Positions 54,771-64,000 of a stretch of 64,000 nt of DNA are shown here, piece after piece (position 1 is the first letter of the stretch; every line of letters begins with the position of its first letter). This DNA is from Balanoglossus misakiensis (taxonomy: Eukaryota; Hemichordata). The notes beneath the pieces were generated by a model. It was not told the origin of the DNA and ran no database searches. It was given only the letters and a program-made list of their open reading frames with translations. The DNA is taken from NCBI GenBank assembly GCA_040954595.2, contig CM082577.2:19406001-19470000 (forward strand). Reading direction: 5' to 3'. Made by a program: the position numbers and the translations under genes.

Positions 54771-54798
54771 ACTACATTTCTTAATAATGTCAACTCAC

Positions 54799-54857
54799 TG
54801 AAGAATAATCTGTTCTTGCTTAATGGTTTCTTCTTCTTTCTCCACTTCAGTAACGTC
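54799..54857 (-). CDS. TBL3: TBL3 exon, charged linker after the WD40 propeller
   Basis: 59 nt (19 codons plus 2 nt) between acceptor CTGATTTACAG and donor CA|GTGAGT. It encodes DVTEVEKEEETIKQEQIIL, matching vertebrate 'DVTEAEQAEEQARQEEQVV'. It links the second propeller to the UTP13 helical domain. Confidence 0.93.
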
Positions 54858-55131
54858 CTGTAAATCAGGGAATGATAATAAAATCAAATTTGCATTCCAG
54901 GCTTGTCTGGTCCTGCTCCCGTCGCTTGGAGGACTGTCACATGACTTTGGAGGACAGTCCGACCATCAGATGACTTCAGCCACATAATATAGAGGTTATA
55001 TATCAACATCCATTTGACTTTCATGGCTGTTAAAACATCAGCAATGATAAACACAACAATGCTTCGAGAAAATTTACAGCATTAATTCCTGGAAATATGA
55101 AGACTACTGATACAACTATTGCACACTGTAC

Positions 55132-55359
55132 CTTCCAAACAAAAATAGTTGAATCAGCTGCTCCAGAAATAATGTAATCCCCTGTTGTCTTGGAAACCAA
55201 TGCCCAACATTTCTCGTTGTGTTCATCAAAGGTGTTCACACACTCATTGTTTTTAATGGCCCAAACTTTGAGAAGTCCATCAGAGCCACTGGATAACAGC
55301 TGCATCCCTCGGTTTATAAAGGTCACTTTCAACACTGAGCAGTCATGTCCTTCAAAAGA
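55132..55359 (-). CDS. TBL3: TBL3 exon, last WD40 repeats
   Basis: 228 nt, 76 codons, phase 0, with acceptor ATCTTTTTAG and donor AAG|GTACAG. It reads FEGHDCSVLKVTFINRGMQL, then SSGSDGLLKVWAIKNNECV and SGAADSTIFVWK. Both WD repeats end in the expected VW-K motif, and the text matches vertebrate TBL3 (SSGSDGLVKLWTIKNNECV) closely. TBL3/UTP13 is a UTP-B component that binds the U3 snoRNP-pre-rRNA particle in the nucleolus. The upstream exons, with at least 10 more WD repeats, are not in this window. Confidence 0.96.
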
Positions 55360-55709
55360 CTAAAAAGATAAAAAAGCATATTTAAGATAATTAAAGTCTT
55401 AAACCTGTGTCACTGTGTAAGAGTTAAAAGGTAGAATGAGACTGGTATGCTGTTAGTACAAATAACTTAAGCAGAACTTTATGCAGTGTGAATGTGTATG
55501 AATTGTGGCAAGTGCCTGAAAGAAAATTTTAGGAAAGGAAGGGTGCGGGAGGGGAAGAATGAGAGAGAGGGCATTTATCAGGATTATCTGGATTCCTGCC
55601 GTAAACGAGCGTGGTACAGCATGTTTGAAAACGACCTTGTCCCTAACTCACTCCTATTTTCATAGGGAAAAATACTGTTGTAAGGAAACAAAGGTGAGAT
55701 TAATAGAAT
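55360..55709. other. TBL3 intron, nothing recognised
   Basis: No coding frame or repeat of note between the exon and the hairpin at 55710. The next upstream TBL3 exon was not found anywhere to 64000. Confidence 0.5.
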
Positions 55710-55853
55710 CTCACACTCCCAAGGACCTGGGATCGCATTTCTCGCATTTCACAAGTTGGGGATTTTTTGTCCCACTCGAGCTGCAGGCGAGTGTGGGACA
55801 AAATATCCTTGAGGAGTGTGAGAAATAGGATCCCAGGTCCTTGGTGTGTGAGA
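55710..55853. repeat. 144-bp hairpin MITE
   Basis: TCTCACACTCCCAAGGACCT pairs with the inverse AGGTCCTTGGTGTGTGAGA, and an inner pair surrounds TTTGTCCCAC. A diverged outer base or two and no clear duplication. Confidence 0.75.
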
Positions 55854-56299
55854 CTTTACACAATACACAATAGCATGACTGTTTACATTTACTTTGTTTG
55901 TATTGTATAATGGTTTTTGGAGAACAACAGCACTCTAAGTTTTATGGTAATACATTTCCTACCATGGGGCCATGAGTCATTGTCTATTAGGCTGACAGAT
56001 GGCTTGAGAGAATATCAGTATATTTTAGCAATGTCATTTGGTTTCACTTTTCAGTTTGTGTCCATGAATATGTTCCAAAACCAGAAAAAGAAACGGTTTG
56101 TTAACCGCAATCACTGAGGCTACTAACTTTACAGGAAGGTAGTCGCAAAGGTTTGCACAGGGTTTATAGTAACATTTCCTTTGTTTGCTAATTGATGTTT
56201 TTGTCTTAGTTTACAGCAACTGCTGCAAGTAAACAAAGGTTCCTGCAGTGTCCACCATGTTGAAAACAAAAGAACATTGCATTAGGGCAAGTGTTTATG

Positions 56300-57518
56300 C
56301 AATCTGATTAAATATCAGATGTAGGGAACGGCGACGTGGTTTTTTTATACTGTCGCCTCACACTACACATCTGACCAACTCTCAATGGAGCTCCCGCTGA
56401 ACTCTACAAGACTTACTGGGAATATAATCCAATCAGAAGGCGCCTTATAGCAAATGATAGGCAACCCACAATCACATGACCTGGCCCCTTGCGGTTGTTA
56501 CCATGGAGCTACCACAGACATATATCCTGGGCGCGAGAGTCGAATCAGCGTGGGGAATGGTTTCGAGCCAGTTCAGCGTGACGACTGAACCTCTATATTC
56601 CACCGGTCAACGAAATGTATAAGACGTGGCAACAAGTCGTAGTAAAATTGTTAGAGAATTGATTACATTTGTGTAAGGCCGTCTTATGGTGAGATTCTGT
56701 CGCCACGATCGTTTGTATACACGAGAGTGCACTGACTTGACTAGCTCTGCGTGCAGGTCTGTGTGATCCCGGCGTTACACGGACGTTGGAAGAAGTTAAT
56801 CGCATCATATTTGGGGTCGGTTGAAGTAGACAGGGAAAGGATTTTGCTTCGATAAAATCGAATTTCGACAGAAAAAGCTGCGGTCGGGCGTCCGGGTCCG
56901 GACCGCAGACACACCAGTTTTGTCTATGGGGCCTTATGCAGGGCTGTGGTGCGTCGGGAACACACAGACCTGAACGCGGAGCTATGACTTGACATTCCTT
57001 AGCCAAAGTTAGCGTTCTTTTTAAAAATCTGTCACATAAATTGTTTTGGGATACATGGCAGTGAAATTTGGTTTATTTTTTACAAACTTTTACATGAAGT
57101 ACGTCATTTTCCCCGACTGGCAGCATGACTACGAGGGCGAACATGACTTGTTAGGAGAGTTTATAAATGATCAACGACAGTTCATCATTTGTATATGGCT
57201 ACAGCTCGACGTTTCACTGCTCTGCGAAAACCACTCGCATACGATGACGCCAAACAAAGAAAGATACCATGGGATTACATGTAATTGTTCACAAGAGAAA
57301 GCCAATCTTTCGTATTCTGTGCGATACTCGAAGTCAACAACAACATTTCTCCCATCTCCCAGTGCAATTCTTTAGTCGGCATAACACGCAATCTGATTGG
57401 CCGGGTCGGAACGCGAGAGTTCAGCGGGATCTCCATTGAGAGTTGGTCAGATGTAGTGTGAGGCGACAGTATAAAAAAACCACGTCGCCGTTCCCTACAT
57501 CTGATTTTAATCAGATTG
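56300..57518. mobile_element. 1.2-kb foldback with 9-bp target duplication (MULE-like), chimeric interior
   Basis: Arms of about 105 bp start CAATCTGATTAAATATCAGA (left) and CAATCTGATTAAAATCAGAT (inverse of right), with GTAGGGAACGGCGACGTGG inside. GTGTTTATG flanks both ends exactly (56291-56299 and 57519-57527). The centre (about 56735-56990) is a nested inverted module also found in the SAM foldback. One arm recurs at 25804-26212. The 137-codon minus frame (56593-57006) crosses unrelated segments and is not a gene. Confidence 0.85.
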
Positions 57519-57783
57519 GTGTTTATGGCAAGTATGGCTAATTGGGAGGTGTTAAAGTGTAAGTGCCATGCCCTTGATTTCCAATCGAAATCTCTATCAT
57601 TAGGAGCATTTTCAAACATTGCCTACTGTGTCGATTAAAAAGACATTTGCATGGCAGCAACATTTGCCAGTTTTCTGAACACATATCAAGCCTGGCAATT
57701 CACATGCCAAACCAGGTAGTGGACCTTTACACAAGGGGCCTATATAAAAAGCTGAAGCACTCAGCAATATCATTACGCACATA

Positions 57784-58086
57784 ATGAATATTCACGAGAA
57801 AGTGTATAAAAGACTTCCTGACAAAAGTGTCGATCTCATTTCGATATTGTCCATGATGCAGAACAGTAGCTCCACTTGGACTCGACAAACTGGTGCTTCC
57901 CAGGCCTTCGTGGCCGCCCATGGCATTCTGCCAGCTTCGGTGACGGCAGCACGGAAGCAGCCCCAAGAGGCTTCTACTCAGATTCCACAGGCACCATCTG
58001 CCTCAAGCACACCATCTACAAGTGGCAGTATAGCAGCACAACGTCCCGAGCTCCACCTCCACTTCCTCGGCCAAAAGACTATGTAG
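57784..58086 (+). CDS. Hypothetical 100-aa protein with TATA box and AATAAA nearby
   Basis: A TATATAAAAAG motif lies at about 57741, 43 nt before the ATG, and AATAAA is at about 58310. The protein begins MNIHEKVYKRLPDKSVDLIS and ends in a Pro/Ser/Thr-rich stretch (PQAPSASSTPSTSGSIAAQ). I know no family for it. It has no signal peptide or membrane segment. It sits in TBL3 upstream sequence on the opposite strand. It may be a real small gene, a transposon-encoded exon or chance; the promoter-like layout is the only support. Confidence 0.25.
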   Translation: MNIHEKVYKRLPDKSVDLISILSMMQNSSSTWTRQTGASQAFVAAHGILPASVTAARKQPQEASTQIPQAPSASSTPSTSGSIAAQRPELHLHFLGQKTM

Positions 58087-59162
58087 TTGCTCGTTTGGAT
58101 TACACGCATTTTGTCTTTTGCGTCGAGCCGCCGGGCACCTGTTCGAGCTTTTGTGTGCCTCTTCAAAGTTTCGCTGGTGCTGCCGTCAGTAGTGGCCTGC
58201 TGTTTTCTCGTTGAATGTGACTACTCCCAGAGTTCTCGCAGTCGGCCAAAACTCTACCGTTCTTTTTCTTCTCTTAAGCTCCCCCCCCCCCCCACTAAAA
58301 CTCTCTCACAATAAACTCTCTCATCTCTTTCTCTATTTATCTCTCTCTCTCTCCCTCTATCTCTTGTTCGTTGTGGAAGCGACGAGGCATCCCATGTAAA
58401 GAAGAGGCTTCTTGCATTTGGAGATGTATGTACGCAGAGGTACGAATAACATTGGTGCAGGGCACAAAAAATGTACGAGCAAGTACAAAATAAGAGTGGT
58501 ATTGGTCGCCAAAGTGCTTGAGTGCGCACTATTGTGGTGGGCGGCTCGCCAGGTGTACAATATAATGTAATTCAAAATCTGTTGTAATTACTTAACACGT
58601 GGTATTCAGCAGCACTACAGTAGGTGTAGTGAATGTGCTAGAAGCACTGATGGCGTATACAGCTTTAGGTTGATTGTGATGTAATCACATGTTCAGGTGT
58701 GTCTCCTTCCTTTTGCAGTTGCCGATCGGAGAGGAAAAATTGCAACAAGATGCAGACTCTACGAATGTAAAAGAAGCCATGCAAAAATAAGTACACATGT
58801 CGGCATCCAGGTTCCAAATTATAAATGCGCTTAGAATACCATGATGAATCACCACAAGTTGTCAAGATACCACGCTGTTCTTGCACAATTCGAAAGTAAT
58901 GAGTTTGGCAGAGACGCTGGAAAATTAATTGTTATATTGTTGAGGAATTAAGAAGAAGAAGAAATCGCTTCAAAAGTCGGGAAGTTTAGGAAAAGATGAA
59001 CGCATGTACAACAGAGGAGACACGGAAAAGCTTGTACTTCATACAATTCTCGTCGATATTTTACATTGGTTTATATAGTTCGTCAATTGGGTTTATTCAG
59101 TGTGATGTCGACATCATTGACACTTGATCGATCAGTACCTGGTTTGCATGGCTTAATGACTA
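58087..59162. other. Intron, mostly unrecognised
   Basis: Contains a C run (58280-58293), a TC/TCTCTC microsatellite (about 58318-58365) and AATAAA at about 58310. Frames on both strands lack domains. Confidence 0.4.
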
Positions 59163-60006
59163 CACCCCCTAGACCAGTATCCGGTCACTTTTATTAAAAA
59201 CGATACTCGCGCTTCATCGGCAACTCCGATACTACAACAACGCCATGTATTTTTAGCACTGGAGGACTGACAATAGAAAAAAATACAAATCCGGGTCAAG
59301 TTGACAAAGGTCAAGGTAAAAAAGATTCCCAAACGATTGGTGTCGCTAGACCTGTATGCGGTCACTTGGACCAGTACTCCGGTCACGTTGCATCAGTTGC
59401 ACAAACACAGTTAGATTCAAATAGAATGCATATTCTCGTAAAGTATTTGGGCCCTTATCAGTAGAATCATGAATATACGGACTTTCATTCAAAGAAAAAA
59501 GCTACGAAGTCGACCCCCCTTCGACCTGGAAGTTGCGACTTACTAGCCCACAGTGCACGTCTTTTCTATGACAAGTCCACATGACCGGCTTACCGGTCTA
59601 AAGCATTCCTCCCGATGTACGCGAAAGGCGCGTAAATGTTTGCGCTAATTTTGAAATCTGATACATGAACTTGTTCATGATGACTCGACAAGTACTAGAA
59701 CAGCAATTTTGGTGGAAAAGCTCAAAAATATTGACGACAGGCCGACTTTTAAAGTGCGGCTCTTGCGTAGCTACCATAAAATGCGTAGTATGAAGGAAAT
59801 GAACAATTGTATGCACCTCTTGTTTTCGGGCGATTCTGCTCAAGTTCAACCCGTACGACGTCGAAACTTCTACAGATTACTAATGAGTATACCCATCAAA
59901 TACCTCGACTCTTGAATATCGCGTAGATATCGCGACTATCACTATATCGCGTCTTTTCCGCGAAGTGACCGGGTAATAGTACCGACCGGATACTGGTCTA
60001 GGGGTG
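59163..60006. mobile_element. TA-flanked non-autonomous element (Tc1/mariner- or pogo-like)
   Basis: Ends CACCCCCTAGACCAGTATCC and CACCCCTAGACCAGTATCCG (inverse of right) are flanked by TA (59161-59162 and 60007-60008). Internal copies of CCAGTACTCCGGTCACG resemble the ends. 844 bp, no transposase. It disrupts or abuts the minus ORF at 60007-60317. Confidence 0.7.
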
Positions 60007-60317
60007 TATTCCTTCTTTCCAAAAACATATCTGTGCAGTAAGCGCAGATGCCCTGTCCATGCTTCATGGTACGGATTGGCGCACTTGTGTGTATATCGTC
60101 CACCCATGTTCCGATGTCCGACGCCTATCACCACAATGACTAACAAAGTTGACGCCAAAAGTCCCCATTTTGCGGTATCACTACCTGATGTGATTCCTGG
60201 AGAAATGTCTTCGTGCTTGGCTGGACCCATGGCCACGCCGTGATTCACGACGGCCTCAAACCTCAAAGCAACGGTGAAAATCCAATCGCAATGGTAAACT
60301 TGTTGCTTTGGGGTCAA
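60007..60317 (-). CDS. Hypothetical single-pass membrane protein, small
   Basis: The minus-strand frame starting at 60317 reads MTPKQQVYHCDWIFTVALRF, later MGPAKHEDISPGITSGSD and a hydrophobic segment WGLLASTLLVIVVIGVG followed by HRNMGGRYTHKCANPYHEAW. If the TA-flanked element at 59163-60006 is ignored, a TAG stop falls at the insertion point, so the frame there would end after about 104 residues. In the present sequence it reads on into the element, to 59880. An inner ATG at about 60230 could be the start. I recognise no family. AATAAA is found downstream at about 59090. Confidence 0.25.
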
Positions 60318-61092
60318 AGAATCGATATGCCAGCGGGCAAGTTCTTTAGCCGAGAGAATTTCGTTTTACAGAGTGAGAAACATGGGGTATATAAAAAGAC
60401 AAAGTACTTGTACACTACGAGCGTAATAGCTGCTTTCTGATTGGTCAAAAACTTGTCTGACCTCGAGGGCGCTTTCATTATTAAATATTAATGAGCACTT
60501 CCATATATAGGGATCGGGCAGAGTGCAGAGACACACACAGGAAATCAAGCGAGTGCAGCCACTAGCTGGAAGAGCTGAATTCAATGCATTGCCTTGCGAT
60601 GTTCATGATACAGGGGGTGATGATCAATGAACAGAACAGCGGTCCACTTTCACGCGTTGCAAAACAAACGACGATGTTAGATAGCAGTGCTTAACAAGTT
60701 TGGCTAATTTGTATGAAAATCGTCTCGCCAAACACAACTTTTTTCTCGCATTTGCGATTGGCGAGCGGGTAGCGAAAACACTGCTGGCTAATCTGTTCCG
60801 ATATCTGTCACTGTTCCAATTCTTCCTCAACACCTCATTGCTACACACCACCGCCAAAAACATAAAGCTACACACCCCTACAAGAAAATGGTATGCATTC
60901 TTGACAGGTTGAAGGACGGATGTTGACACTGATGCCCCATTCGAAAGACTCATCCGTGTAAACACTTCGGAGCCAAAAAGCGGGCTGTCGGTGTACAAGT
61001 ATATTTCCTTTTGTTGTTGAATATTTGGGAGTGATAAATGTTCGGGTAAAATGGCACTGGGTACAGTATCTGATTGAGACAAGAAAGGTAAA
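60318..61092. other. Intron, nothing firm
   Basis: Contains a TATATAAAAAG motif at about 60388 and CCATATATAGG at about 60502. The 166-codon minus frame at 60624-61124 is of mixed composition and runs into family A; it has no recognisable domain. Confidence 0.4.
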
Positions 61093-63845
61093 TTAAAGCT
61101 GCAAGCAGCGTTGAAGGGGCCCAAGCATAGAGTTAATAACCATTAGACTCCATTCAGGGTTGTACCATTCAAATGCGTAGGCTGTATTTGCTCTGGATGT
61201 GGAGATATGGGGAAGTAGGCAACCACCCGAAATGGATGTCTTACAAATACAAACACAACAACCAAAGGTGAACTTCTACGTTGTAAGTACTTCAGTTACT
61301 TCAAAGGTCAGCTGAGGGTATCCAAAAATTGGGCCAAAAATTAGGATTCTTATTTGGTTCTTATTCAAGACAATGGAAAATCCTCGCCCTTTGGGTTTGT
61401 CAAATTAGGTATGGCCATAATAATGAGTTAGGCAAGTAAGTTACAGGTGGCTCCAGGAATTTAGCATTTCATGACGCAGAGGGTCCTACCCTTCCCCTCC
61501 AAACACCTGGCTATATATGATGTGCATGCTAACATATGGAAAGCAGGTCAATGGACACCTGATGTCACCCAAAAATTTGACAAAAAATGTTCATTCCTGT
61601 TTATGTCATGTGCAACAAATCCTACATTTGCAGCCCTTTCACTTTGCCTACCATTAGGTATGCACGTAATACATGAATCAAGCAGGTGTCGCAGGTATCC
61701 CCCTGTATTTGGCATTTCATGATAGTTTCGCTCCGAATACCAAAGCTGCACTTGTACAACGGGCTGAGATATGGCACTGTACGACAGAGGTCATCCAAAT
61801 CAACTTATACATTTGGGCAAAAACAAACTGACACTTACATTCGTCCCTGTGGAACAAAAACCACACCTATTGCCCTGTTGGTTAGTGTCCAATTAAATGT
61901 ACAAAATCAATGACTTAGGCAGGTGCAACAGGTGACCCCGCCTTTGGTATATCTTTATGGTCCCATCCGTATATGCCCCCCCCCCCCCCCACGCCAAAGC
62001 TGCATGCATCTGCTGTGGATGCTCACTAAGCAAAAGTAGGTGAAATGTCACATAAGATCGCCCATAAGGCTGCATTCACAAACACCTCTTGAGGGGGGGG
62101 GGAGAATTCAATTTTTTTTTACCGCTAATTTTCACATGCCCCCCGTACACAACCCGAAAAATTTCAAATCCCCCCCTTCCGAACTGCCAAAATTTTGAAA
62201 TCCCCCCCCTCCCCATTTTCTTTCACAGAGCAAAACAGATCACCTAGTATCTATCTTGTAAAAAAAGAAAAACAGCGCTCCCATTTTTTAAGTATTTGTA
62301 TCCTGTGTTGGGAGTCATTGTAAACCAAAATTGAAGGGGGTGGGTTTGGGAGGGGGTGCACGTAAGAAAATTTTATAAAATACAGAGCTCAAAGCTGCAT
62401 TTTAATGAACCCGGCAAAGGCAAATTAACTCAACTACCGGTATGTTGGGGAGGACAAATTTAACCGTCGCCGCTCAAAGTTATCATGGGGTGGGGCAAGT
62501 CCCCTGACCTGGGACACTAGATAAACCAGTCAATGATTGAAAGGTGTTGATGAATGAAGGGGGTGGGTGTGGGAGGGGGTGTCCCCCTCCCACATTAGAA
62601 AATTTTGTAAAATAAAGGGCGCGAAACTGCATTTTTGGGGACTCAAAATAAATATTTAGTCGTCAAAGTTTTCAAGTCCCCCCCCCTTTCAGTCCCTAAA
62701 TTAGTTCAAATCCCCCCCCTTACATACCCTCAATTTTTTCAAATCCCCTCCTCAATTCTCCTGCCCCCCCCCCTCCTGAGGATTTTGTGAATGCAGCCTA
62801 ACTTGACAGGAAAATCGGACTTCATATTGATCCATTTGCAACAAATACCACACTAGCATCCCTTTCATTGACCCCACAATTACGCATGCTCATAATTGAG
62901 TTACGCAGGTGTTACAGGTGACCCCCGAATCGGGCGTATTATTTTGGTCCCATACAGCTGCATGAAGCTGTGTGCCATTACGGGCCACCTGCGGGCCAAC
63001 CCCCATACTGAACGTTCAGTTGCAACGTCACGACTGAAGTAGGAACTGTTGAACGGCAAAGAAGCCTGATCTCTGATTATTGCTGGTACCATACTCCCTT
63101 CGTGCAAGAAAATCATTGGTCTGCTGACGTATTTCGGCCACATTAGCGACTGAGGGTCAAAGTCCGCTGCCGCATTACATTGAATGTTAACCAGTGTAGC
63201 CGGGTCTAGATAGAAACATTTGAACGGCAACAGCTAACAAACTCAGCGTAATTCAATAAAACGCCCTAACACAGCCTGAACTCCGATAATGTGTTATCCC
63301 AAAATTCATTCCGTGGAAAATAATCACTGGTCTGTTTACGTATTTCAGCCGATTTTCCAAGGACTACTGCAACCCGCCAGAAGTGAGTAGCGTGCTAATG
63401 AGATCTCCACAACATTACGTAATGATGGTCAAAGTCCGATGCCCCAGTGTCCGTCCTCAGCCCACCAAAAATGTGAAAAATATTACAAAAATCTTCTTCT
63501 CAAAATCGACGTGGCCTAGGACCTTGAAATTTGGCACAGGGGATTTTGGCCACATGGTCTACAAAAATCGCGAAAAGAATGTACATTCCCCCATTAACGT
63601 GCAAATTAGGTCAATTTGAAAATTTCGCTCGATTATAGCCACCAAGTCACGTGACTAATTACAAATTCAAAGGGCAGGTGCACTAGTACTCATGGGCCCC
63701 AATCATCGTGCCAAACTTCATAGGCGCAGGTGCCGGAATTTCAGAGAAAAACGGGAGCAAAAAAACGACTCAAGAAGAAAGAAGAAAAACTCCAGCAATA
63801 ACAGAAGGGGACCAAGCGCCTGAGGGCGCTTGGTCCCCTAAAAAA
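61093..63845 (+). repeat. Family A copy c, near-complete
   Basis: Begins TTAAAGCTGCAAGCAGC and ends with the hairpin GGGGACCAAGCGCC / GGCGCTTGGTCCCC (63808-63840). The MITE at 62068-62798 interrupts it. This copy supplies the empty site (63350-63375) for the SAM foldback. Frames at 61471-61722 and 62901-63230 mirror those in copies a and b. Confidence 0.85.
62068..62798. mobile_element. Second poly-C/G-rich MITE family, TAA duplication (Harbinger-like)
   Basis: Ends GGCTGCATTCACAAA and its inverse are flanked by TAA (62065-62067 and 62799-62801). Family A copy a (inverse of about 757-772) reads continuously CCCATAACTTGACAGG at this place, so the insertion and its 3-bp duplication are shown directly. 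Inside are C and G runs and blocks shared with the 20753 family (AAATTTTGTAAAATA, GGGTGGGTGTGGGAGGGGG), so the two are related although their termini differ. Confidence 0.9.
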
Positions 63846-64000
63846 TCGTGTTAAGGACATGGTGGTCCCACACACGTCACACACGCACAGCGAGAGATCA
63901 ATGGGCTAACACTGAATGACCCATAAGCTGCCAATGGCATATGTACTATACATACACTAAATGGAACAGCTGGCTTCTTTAAAACTTAGCCAGTTATGTA
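63846..64000 (+). repeat. Family G copy, uninterrupted, cut by window end
   Basis: ATCGTGTTAAGGACATGGTG, GCGAGAGATCAATGGGC and GGAACAGCTGGCTTCTTTAA match 51388-51546 plus 52746-52800. It lacks the pogo-like insertion. Confidence 0.8.

Noticed and set aside
56593-57006. 137-codon minus-strand ORF
   Set aside because: It crosses a border between a foldback arm and the shared inner module, so it joins unrelated segments and has no domain.
59880-60006. Continuation of the 60317 minus ORF into the TA-flanked element
   Set aside because: These residues come from the inserted element's end, not from a conserved gene.

Overview
This is animal nuclear DNA, probably from a marine invertebrate and most likely a deuterostome such as a hemichordate or lancelet. 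The evidence is one spliced host gene with large introns, dense layers of nested transposons, several foldback/MITE families, Gypsy-type LTR elements and LINE remnants. The species cannot be fixed from the window. There is no bacterial, organellar or intact viral gene set, no CRISPR array, and I found no tRNA or rRNA gene.

The one clear host gene is the 3' half of TBL3/UTP13, a WD40 protein of the small-subunit (U3) processome. It lies on the minus strand. Eight exons (55359 down to 12656) join in phase: the end of the WD40 propeller, the linker, the UTP13 C-terminal domain, then a less conserved acidic/basic tail and a lysine-rich last exon with a stop and a poly(A) signal. The 5' exons lie beyond the right edge. 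The coding parts total under 1.3 kb but span about 42.7 kb. One intron (16564-40240) is about 23.7 kb and holds most of the large transposons.

Layout: 1-1755 is a truncated copy of dispersed repeat family A. 1788-6884 is a decayed gag-bearing LTR element, split by a 3.5-kb non-autonomous DNA transposon that itself carries two foldbacks. 6914-10279 holds MITEs, another family A relative with hairpins, a LINE 3' end and a TTAA-flanked element. 12.6-16.6 kb holds the last three TBL3 exons. 18121-24885 is family A interrupted by a 4.7-kb foldback element (19695-24428) with two inverted copies of a SAM-domain ORF. 25.1-27.6 kb is poly-G/C Harbinger-type MITE copies and a chimeric fragment. 29161-34229 is a complete-length but dead Gypsy element with near-identical LTRs, target duplication, PBS and PPT, with a solo LTR of another family inside pol. 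35.4-39.5 kb is a LINE remnant, MITEs and a 238-bp tandem array with perfect DR1 nuclear-receptor-like sites. 40.2-41.7 kb holds two TBL3 exons. 41.8-53.9 kb is mostly intron with family I, a TTAA element, a pogo-like element and a hAT-like element. 54.8-55.4 kb holds the two most 5' TBL3 exons seen. 55.7-64 kb is intron or upstream sequence with a foldback with 9-bp duplications, a TA-flanked element, two unrecognised small ORFs and a third family A copy.

The most unusual object is the SAM-domain foldback at 19695-24428. Its exact ends are shown by a 6-bp target duplication and by two empty-site paralogs in the same window. Its inner arms share a sequence module with an unrelated foldback at 56300-57518.
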